Shown: one piece after another, positions 24,603 to 30,037 of the stretch | Layout: each line of letters begins with the position of its first letter | Numbering within the stretch: position 1 is the first letter of the stretch | Source of the DNA: an uncultured Sutterella sp. | GTDB lineage: Bacteria; Pseudomonadota; Gammaproteobacteria; Burkholderiales; Burkholderiaceae_F | Reading direction: 5' to 3' | DNA length: 30,037 nt | Assembly (NCBI GenBank): GCA_900757865.1 | Contig: CAAEPH010000046.1 | Span: forward strand, 1-30,037 | Program-made: the position numbers and the translations under genes | Notes under the pieces: generated by a model | What the model saw: the letters and a program-made list of their open reading frames with translations, nothing else | Told to the model about the DNA's origin: nothing | Databases searched by the model: none

Positions 24603-25856
24603 TTAGCGCTGGCGACGCCCGGGTCGTTTACCTTGTGTGGGGCGATCGCTCATGTCGCGAGCTTCCCACATGGGGACACCCGTACGATCACTATGCCCCT
24701 CGCGGAATGAACGTGACTTGCGTCGCGGTAACGTTTGTTCAACCTCAGCCGTGTCATGATCTTTCCTGGCAAAGCGGGGATCACGATAGACTTTAACCCT
24801 CGCTTGAGCTTTTTCGAGTCGCTTGGCTTCGGCTTTTTCTGGAGCTTCGGCCTCAATGTCGGCTTCTACGCTCTTTAAATCGATCATCCAAGCCCGGACC
24901 TCTTCAGGGGTCAATTCCATACGCTTGCCTCGAGGCAAGGTTTTAGGTAATGAAATGGCACCATAGCGCACACGAATCAGGCGACTCACGGTCAAATTCA
25001 GCGCCTCAAAAAGACGACGAACTTCGCGATTACGCCCTTCTTTAATCTGCACACGATACCAATGATTCATACCCGTGCCACCTTCGTCCGTAATCTTGTC
25101 GAACTTAGCGAGACCATCATCGAGCTCGACACCTTGCTGCAGGGTTTGAATTTGTTCGGCTTCAAGTTCACCGATGATACGCACGGCATACTCACGTTCA
25201 ATTTCGTAGCGCGGATGCATTAATCGGTTAGCCAGTGCCCCCGACGTGGTAAATAGCAGGAGCCCCTCTGTATTGAAGTCGAGACGCCCCACCGCAATCC
25301 AACGTGCACCATTGAGACGAGGTAAGTGGGCAAAAACACTTGGACGCCCCTCGGGGTCATCGCGAGAGACAATTTCGCCCGCGGGTTTATGGTACATCAA
25401 TACACGAGGTGTACTTTCTTGTTGCGAGCGACGATGAACGAGTCGGCCTTGAACACGAATCATGTCCTCTTGATTGACACGATCCCCGAGTGAGGCAGTA
25501 CGACCATTGATCGTCACAACACCCGAAGCAATGACCGACTCCATGGCTCTCCGTGAACCCAGCCCTGCGTCAGCCAAAACTTTCTGGAGTTTTTCTGTGG
25601 GTAAATCCCCTTGCTGAACTTGTCGAGCACGATTCAAAATTTCTAAAGCTAACGGCTGTTCAGCGAGTCCGCTGAATCCTTCCTCATCCGTTGTCATGCC
25701 CGCAAAAGCCTCCATTGGTGCACTCAGACGAGTGCGCTGAGCTTGGTCTTGACGACGAGCCTTCATTGGGGCACGAAACGGGGTTCGTTTTTTTTGTTCC
25801 CCACGTTGACGGTCACCTACCCGGCGGCGTTGTGGGTTATTTGTTATCGTTTTCAC
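24603..25856 (-). CDS. rluB: 23S rRNA pseudouridine(2605) synthase RluB
   Basis: RsuA-type pseudouridine synthase acting on 23S rRNA helix 93. I choose GTG at 25856, because AAGGAG lies at ideal spacing in front of it and inside the scpB 3' end; the two genes then overlap by 20 bases. The protein has 417 residues: a basic disordered N-terminus (about 1-80), an S4 RNA-binding domain (about 86-128), the catalytic domain with GRLDFNTEGLLLF (Asp193) and the GRNREVRRLFEALN motif, and a long charged C-terminal tail (about 340-417). Basic tails of this kind are usual for betaproteobacterial RluB. RsuA or RluE/F are less likely given the tails and the scpB neighbour. Confidence 0.9.
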   Translation of the reverse strand: MKTITNNPQRRRVGDRQRGEQKKRTPFRAPMKARRQDQAQRTRLSAPMEAFAGMTTDEEGFSGLAEQPLALEILNRARQVQQGDLPTEKLQKVLADAGLGSRRAMESVIASGVVTINGRTASLGDRVNQEDMIRVQGRLVHRRSQQESTPRVLMYHKPAGEIVSRDDPEGRPSVFAHLPRLNGARWIAVGRLDFNTEGLLLFTTSGALANRLMHPRYEIEREYAVRIIGELEAEQIQTLQQGVELDDGLAKFDKITDEGGTGMNHWYRVQIKEGRNREVRRLFEALNLTVSRLIRVRYGAISLPKTLPRGKRMELTPEEVRAWMIDLKSVEADIEAEAPEKAEAKRLEKAQARVKVYRDPRFARKDHDTAEVEQTLPRRKSRSFREGHSDRTGVPMWEARDMSDRPTQGKRPGRRQR

Positions 25857-26460
25857 TGTTATCTCCTTGTGGAGCTGTTTGGGTATCACTTACCTCGTCA
25901 ACCAATGGCAAAGACTGACTACTCAATTCATTCAGCGTCAATTGAGTCAACTCTTCTTCATCTAAACCGGGTAAGTCAGTTAAATTTTTTAAGCCTAAAT
26001 CGTTTAAGAACTGGCGCGTTGTCCCCAATAAAGCTGGGCGCCCAGGGGTCTCACGATAACCCACGGTTTCAATCCAGCCTCGTTCTTCAAACTGACGTAA
26101 CACTTGACTCGTCACAGCCACACCGCGAATCTCTTCGATATCGCCACGAGTGACGGGTTGGCGATAAGCAATAATAGCCAGAACTTCCAGGGCCGCTCTT
26201 GAATAACGAGCAACTTTTTCAGTTTCTAGACGAGATAATTCACGAGTGAGTTCCAGCCGGGTTTGAAAACGCCAGCCTTGACTCAATTCCACCAACTCTA
26301 AACCTCGATCGGCCCAAAACTGTTGCAAAGACTGTAGATGCTCTCTCACCGTTTTGGCACTCAGTTGGTCATCAAAAAGCAAACGTAACTCGCGGATCGT
26401 TAACGGTTTTTGCGCCGTAAGCAAGGCAGTTTCAATAACTATTTCTGGTGGCAAAGGCAT
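25837..26460 (-). CDS. scpB: Segregation and condensation protein ScpB
   Basis: Winged-helix kleisin partner that bridges SMC and ScpA in chromosome condensation. I choose ATG at 26460 (MPLPPEIVIETAL, 207 residues), matching the family start; an in-frame extension to 26523 is possible. Two winged-helix domains are visible, the second with YSRAALEVLAIIAYRQPVTR and IRGV, and then the conserved GWIETVGYRETPGRPALLGTT, quoted here as GRPALLGTT, and LNDLGLKNL. The acidic tail is typical. scpA is not in the window. It overlaps rluB by 20 bases, so the pair is coupled. Confidence 0.93.
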   Translation of the reverse strand: MPLPPEIVIETALLTAQKPLTIRELRLLFDDQLSAKTVREHLQSLQQFWADRGLELVELSQGWRFQTRLELTRELSRLETEKVARYSRAALEVLAIIAYRQPVTRGDIEEIRGVAVTSQVLRQFEERGWIETVGYRETPGRPALLGTTRQFLNDLGLKNLTDLPGLDEEELTQLTLNELSSQSLPLVDEVSDTQTAPQGDNSENDNK

Positions 26461-26726
26461 AATCGTCTCTATATCCTCTGCGATCAACAGCCAAACATGA
26501 GGGTCTGACGAGAAAAATCGCACTCAACTCAACTCATTTCTATACTGCCTTAGGTTGTCTTGATCCGCAATCTCAACACTGACGTGCTTACTCAGAGAAC
26601 CATAGACAAACATCCACGAAGAGAAGAACCAAAGGGCGGAGCGTGGGAACAATCCCGAAGTTTCAATCTTAGTTGGCTTGTTCTGCCACTGCGATAGACG
26701 TGGTATGACTTTTTTTATTGAGACAT

Positions 26727-26762
26727 AAAAAAGCCAAGCCCTTGATTTTACAAGAACTTGGC
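26727..26762 (-). terminator. Terminator after tRNA-Ser
   Basis: GCCAAG (26733-26738) pairs with CTTGGC (26757-26762) and runs into six T on the minus strand, 10 bases past the tRNA CCA end. The stretch 26461-26726 beyond it holds the scpB leader and no gene I can support. Confidence 0.8.
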
Positions 26763-26771
26763 CTAAAATTC

Positions 26772-26862
26772 GTGGCGGAAGGGGAGGGATTCGAACCCTC
26801 GATACGGTATAACCGTATACCGGATTTCGAGTCCGGCGCATTCGACCACTCTGCCACCCTTC
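26772..26862 (-). tRNA. tRNA-Ser(CGA)
   Basis: A 91-base class II tRNA with encoded CCA. Acceptor stem GGAAGGG/CCCTTCC (7 bp), discriminator G, D arm GGCAGAGTGGTCGAATGC, anticodon arm CCGGA-CTCGAAA-TCCGG with anticodon CGA (reads UCG), a long variable arm ATACGGTTATACCGTAT, and T loop GGTTCGAATCC. All serine identity features are present. It lies just downstream of serS, the gene of its own charging enzyme, but has its own promoter and terminator. Confidence 0.97.
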
Positions 26863-26908
26863 CGCACTGGATCGCTTAAGTCTTATACCAAGCGAGCAGA
26901 GGGGGTTA

Positions 26909-26937
26909 ATATTACCCAATCCTTGAAGGATTGTCAA
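26909..26937 (-). promoter_or_regulatory. Near-consensus sigma-70 promoter of tRNA-Ser with internal palindrome
   Basis: On the minus strand TTGACA (26937-26932), a 17-base spacer and TAATAT (26914-26909), about 45 bases before the mature tRNA. The palindrome CAATCCTTCAAGGATTG covers the end of the -35 and most of the spacer. Confidence 0.85.
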
Positions 26938-26964
26938 TAGCAAAAAATCCCCTCTGATAAAAGC

Positions 26965-28278
26965 TTAGTGCGGGAAAACACCATCCTGGCGAGGTTCGAG
27001 CTTTTCCATGCCGTCCATAAAGGGGCGTAAGGCCTCAGGAATCGTGATGGAACCATCTGCATTTTGATAGTTTTCCAAAACGGCCACCAATGTACGACCA
27101 ACCGCGAGACCCGAACCATTCAGCGTATGGACATAGTGCGTCTTGCCATTGGCGTCTTTATAGCGCGTTCCCATACGACGGGCTTGGAAATCCTCACAAT
27201 TTGAACAAGAGGAGATTTCACGATACGTATTCTGAGCCGGCAACCAGACTTCCAAATCGTAGGTCTTCGTTGCACCGAACCCCATGTCGCCTGTACTCAA
27301 TGCGACAACGCGATACGGCAGACCTAACTTTTGCAGAATCCCTTCCGCATTCGCCGTCATCTCTTCCAATTCTTTGTAAGAATCTTCAGGGCGAGTGATA
27401 CGAACCATTTCCACCTTATCAAACTGGTGTTGGCGAATCATGCCACGCGTGTCGCGACCATATGCACCTGCTTCAGAGCGGAAGCAAGGCGTATGAGCAG
27501 TTACATGCAAAGGCAGATCCTGATCCTTGAGCATCATACCAGCCACTTGATTGGTAAGGGTGACCTCAGCGGTAGGAACCAGATACATCTGTTCGCCTTC
27601 GCAAGTCGCACCACCTTTTTTCGCAGCAAAAAGATCTTCTTCAAACTTAGGCAACTGCCCCGTACCTTGCATCGTGGAGGCTGTCACAATATAGGGGGTA
27701 TAGCATTCAATGTAGCCATTTTCATGCGTATGGGTATAAAGCATGAATTGAGCCAATGCACGATGTAAACGGGCAATTTGACCACGCATGAAGCAGAATC
27801 GAGCACCAGACTCTTTGGCTGCCGTGTCAAAGTCCATACCCAACGGAGCACCCAAATCCACATGATCTTTAATGTCAAAATCGAAGACACGAGGTGTACC
27901 CCAACGACGAACTTCCACGTTTTCGGTCTCATCTTTCCCAACGGGCACACTTTCATGAGGGAGGTTAGGAATGCGAAGCATCAAATTGGTGAGTTTTTCC
28001 TGAATCTCTGAGAGCTCTTTTTCCAAACCGCTCAATTTTTCGGGCAATTCGCTGGCTTCTTTTAACAAATCCGTAGCGTCTTCACCATTTTTCTTGGCCA
28101 TCCCAATTTGCTTAGACAAAGCATTACGACGTGCCTGCAGTTCTTCGGTTTTGACTTGAACAGCTTTGCGAGCGGTTTCAAGATCGTTGAATTCCTTCTC
28201 TGGGAAAACAAAACCACGAGTCGCCAAACGAGCAATCACTTCAGGAAGTTGTTTTCTCAACATATTCGGGTCGAGCAT
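26965..28278 (-). CDS. serS: Serine--tRNA ligase
   Basis: Class II aminoacyl-tRNA synthetase that charges tRNA-Ser (and tRNA-Sec where present). It has 437 residues. I choose ATG at 28278 (MLDPNMLRKQ), the conserved start, with AGAGG upstream. An N-terminal antiparallel coiled coil (about 25-105), which grips the long variable arm of tRNA-Ser, precedes the catalytic core with motif 2 (FRSEAGAYGRDTRG) and motif 3 (LNGSGLAVGRTLVAVLE); the TAEV serine-binding segment and SSCSNCEDFQARR are present. rarA lies upstream, as in many proteobacteria, and tRNA-Ser(CGA) downstream. Confidence 0.97.
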   Translation of the reverse strand: MLDPNMLRKQLPEVIARLATRGFVFPEKEFNDLETARKAVQVKTEELQARRNALSKQIGMAKKNGEDATDLLKEASELPEKLSGLEKELSEIQEKLTNLMLRIPNLPHESVPVGKDETENVEVRRWGTPRVFDFDIKDHVDLGAPLGMDFDTAAKESGARFCFMRGQIARLHRALAQFMLYTHTHENGYIECYTPYIVTASTMQGTGQLPKFEEDLFAAKKGGATCEGEQMYLVPTAEVTLTNQVAGMMLKDQDLPLHVTAHTPCFRSEAGAYGRDTRGMIRQHQFDKVEMVRITRPEDSYKELEEMTANAEGILQKLGLPYRVVALSTGDMGFGATKTYDLEVWLPAQNTYREISSCSNCEDFQARRMGTRYKDANGKTHYVHTLNGSGLAVGRTLVAVLENYQNADGSITIPEALRPFMDGMEKLEPRQDGVFPH

Positions 28279-28419
28279 GACAGGATAACCTCTATAAAGA
28301 TTCAAGGACACAATGCGTGCCCAAGGATACAGACTAATGCAAAGGTTTCAAACGAGCACAATCAAGACAGCAAAAGTAAGTACTGTGAGGCTCGATGATT
28401 TAAATGAAACAATTTTTAA

Positions 28420-28425
28420 ATTATA
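28420..28425 (-). promoter_or_regulatory. Extended -10 promoter for serS
   Basis: TGGTATAAT on the minus strand, that is TATAAT with a TG one base upstream, lies just after the rarA stop and about 140 bases before the serS start. The -35 position has no good match, as is common for extended -10 promoters. Confidence 0.45.
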
Positions 28426-28431
28426 CCAAGC

Positions 28432-29829
28432 CTAGACTAAACCGCCTTGTCCTCGACGGCGCCCTTTTCCCTCACGACGAGCTTGTTCGTTGAGCGCTTT
28501 GAGTTGTTTGAGTTTTTCTGCAATCTTGATCTCAAGCCCTCGGTCCGTTGGTATATACCATTGTTTATCTTCTAAGCCCTCAGGTAGATAGACTTCCCCA
28601 GCCGCGAATGCACCTGGTTCATCATGAGCATAGCGATACCCTTGGTGGTAGCCTAAATCTTTCATGAGTTTGGTCGGAGCATTTCGAAGGTGCATGGGAA
28701 CAGGACGCGATTGATCTTGTTTCACAAAGGCACGAACGGCGTTATAGGCGTTGTAAACAGCATTGCTTTTTGGAGCACAAGCGAGGTAAACCACCGCATT
28801 CGCTAAGGCCAATTCGCCCTCAGGACTGCCGAGGCGTTCAAATATGGTTGTCGCATCAACCGCCAATTGAATGGCTCGAGGGTCTGCTAGCGAGATATCT
28901 TCAATAGCCATGCGCTGAATGCGACGGGCAATATATAAGGGATCAGCTCCACCGTCGAGCATACGACACATCCAATAAAGCGCAGCATCTGGGTCCGACC
29001 CACGCACGGATTTGTGCATCGCGGAGATCTGATCGTAAAAATTATCGCCTCCTTTATCAAACCGCCGTAAGGTCGCTGGGGTTGTCTTTCTAAGAAACGG
29101 GGCGTCCACCGAGGCCATGCTACGCTCAAGAGCCATAGTACACGTGACATCTAGCGCATTGAGCAACCGACGTGCATCCCCATCGGCCAATTCCACCACG
29201 ATTTGTTTAGCTTCATCCGTCCAAGCAACGGAAGGGAAAGCGCGACTTAAGGTGCGTTCAAGCAGTTCGTAGGCTTCATCTTTCGAGAGACTGTGCAACT
29301 GATAAACTGTCGCTCTACTTAAAAGCGCACTGACAACCTCGAAAGACGGATTCTCGGTTGTCGCACCAACGAAGATAAAAAGACCGGATTCGACATGAGG
29401 CAAAAAGGCATCTTGTTGGCTTTTGTTAAAGCGATGCACTTCGTCAACAAAAAGTAAGGTCGACTTACCCGTTAACTGCCGAGTCCGCTGTGCATTATCA
29501 ACCGCTTCCCGAATATCCTTTACGCCAGATAAAACTGCGGATAAAGCCACAAAAGGCATGTCAAACGCCGTAGCCATCAGACGAGCCAAGGTGGTTTTGC
29601 CAACACCTGGAGGTCCCCACAAAATCATGGAGTGTGGTCGGTGATTTTCAAACGCAACCCGTAAAGGAGCACCAGGACCAAGAAGATGTTTTTGTCCTAT
29701 CACCTCATCCAAAGTCGTAGGCCGCATCCTCTCGGCCAAGGGCTGAACAATAGGTTGAACACTCGACGTAGAAGGCGAAATGTCCTGTTGATTGTCTAAA
29801 AGTTCATCACCAAAAAGGGAATCTGACAT
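28432..29829 (-). CDS. rarA: Replication-associated recombination protein RarA
   Basis: AAA+ ATPase of the clamp-loader group (MgsA/YcaJ) that acts at stalled forks and interacts with SSB. It has 465 residues from ATG 29829; an in-frame TTG at 29856 would add nine. No strong Shine-Dalgarno is seen for either. Walker A GPPGVGKTT (72-80), Walker B LLFVDE (125-130) followed by HRFNKSQQDAFLPHVESG, sensor 1 GATTENPSFEV, the arginine-finger region ALLSRATVY, and the C-terminal tetramerisation domain (DGGADPLYIARR, PTKLMKDLGYHQGY). The N-terminus MSDSLFGDE is a short acidic element. It lies between serS and the rRNA operon. Confidence 0.95.
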   Translation of the reverse strand: MSDSLFGDELLDNQQDISPSTSSVQPIVQPLAERMRPTTLDEVIGQKHLLGPGAPLRVAFENHRPHSMILWGPPGVGKTTLARLMATAFDMPFVALSAVLSGVKDIREAVDNAQRTRQLTGKSTLLFVDEVHRFNKSQQDAFLPHVESGLFIFVGATTENPSFEVVSALLSRATVYQLHSLSKDEAYELLERTLSRAFPSVAWTDEAKQIVVELADGDARRLLNALDVTCTMALERSMASVDAPFLRKTTPATLRRFDKGGDNFYDQISAMHKSVRGSDPDAALYWMCRMLDGGADPLYIARRIQRMAIEDISLADPRAIQLAVDATTIFERLGSPEGELALANAVVYLACAPKSNAVYNAYNAVRAFVKQDQSRPVPMHLRNAPTKLMKDLGYHQGYRYAHDEPGAFAAGEVYLPEGLEDKQWYIPTDRGLEIKIAEKLKQLKALNEQARREGKGRRRGQGGLV

Positions 29830-29900
29830 AACGGCGTTTAATAAATGTGCATGCAAAAGTTGGCAAGAATTACAGTGTCATTGTACCGACTTCAAATAGC

Positions 29901-29933
29901 AAAAACCCCACCGAGCATACACTCGATGGGGTT
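29901..29933 (-). terminator. Terminator of the rRNA operon
   Basis: AACCCCACCGAG (29904-29915) and CTCGATGGGGTT (29922-29933) pair with one G-U wobble on the minus strand and run into five T. It lies about 10 bases past the 5S rRNA. Confidence 0.88.
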
Positions 29934-29942
29934 CTTTCATAG

Positions 29943-30037
29943 GGAGCCTGGCAATGTCCTACTTTCACTGGAAATACAACCAACTATCATCGGCGCTGAG
30001 GTGTTTCACTGTCCTGTTCGGAATGGGAAGGAGTGGG
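29943..30037 (-). rRNA. rrf: 5S rRNA, 5' end cut by window edge
   Basis: The minus strand reads ACTCCTTCCCATTCCGAAC, then GTGAAAC, GCGCCGATG and GTAGGACATTGCCAGGC, which are the conserved loop B/C, loop E and 3'-stem blocks of proteobacterial 5S rRNA. About 95 of 115 bases are inside. The 3' end is estimated to within a few bases. It shows that an rRNA operon continues to the right, transcribed leftwards. Confidence 0.93.

Noticed and set aside
26524..26943. Open frame of 139 codons on the minus strand
   Set aside because: It runs through the tRNA-Ser gene, its promoter and its terminator. The GWQSGRMRRTRNP and VRIPPLPP segments are translated tRNA. The remainder has no start codon or family I know.

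Overview
The window is about 30 kb of chromosome from a Gram-negative bacterium. Gene content and order point to a betaproteobacterium of the order Burkholderiales: rimP-nusA-infB-rbfA-truB-typA, lpxK...trm112-kdsB-adk, xseA next to sodB, clpS-clpA, rarA-serS. The moderate GC content and the lipid A/lipoprotein accessory genes would fit a host-associated family such as Sutterellaceae; that family assignment is inference. No phage, insertion sequence or CRISPR array is visible.

Layout. 1-273: end-truncated DUF2199 gene. 392-3412: clpS-clpA, the N-degron adaptor and unfoldase of the ClpAP protease; the first ATPase ring of this ClpA has lost its catalytic glutamate and arginine fingers. 3540-5973: xseA (exonuclease VII) then sodB (Fe superoxide dismutase), ending in a strong terminator. 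5974-6911: a 938-base gene-free, AT-rich stretch holding ten DnaA boxes, looking like a replication origin or a DnaA-titration locus although dnaA is not beside it. 6912-12609: LPS core block lpxK, trm112-like, kdsB and adk on the + strand, interrupted by a minus-strand PAP2 phosphatase-eptA pair that probably remodels lipid A phosphates. 12851-14161: unrecognised lipoprotein. 14232-15212: dusA.

15307-26460 is an almost continuous minus-strand information-processing block. In transcription order it runs scpB, rluB, a probable structured RNA between two terminators, rimP, nusA, infB, rbfA, truB, typA, ychJ-like. It covers chromosome condensation, 23S pseudouridylation, 30S maturation, transcription elongation/termination, initiation factor 2, RbfA, tRNA pseudouridine 55 and the BipA ribosome GTPase. 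26772-28278 pairs tRNA-Ser(CGA), with its own near-consensus promoter, with serS. rarA follows at 28432-29829, and the right edge enters the 3' end of an rRNA operon (5S rRNA, minus strand).

Most highly expressed genes, including the rRNA operon, lie on the minus strand. The + strand is C-rich even inside the + strand genes I sampled. Both suggest the replication fork crosses this region from right to left. This conflicts with a simple bidirectional origin at 6.1-6.6 kb and makes the DnaA-box cluster the most interesting object here, together with the degenerate ClpA D1 ring and the candidate RNA upstream of rimP.
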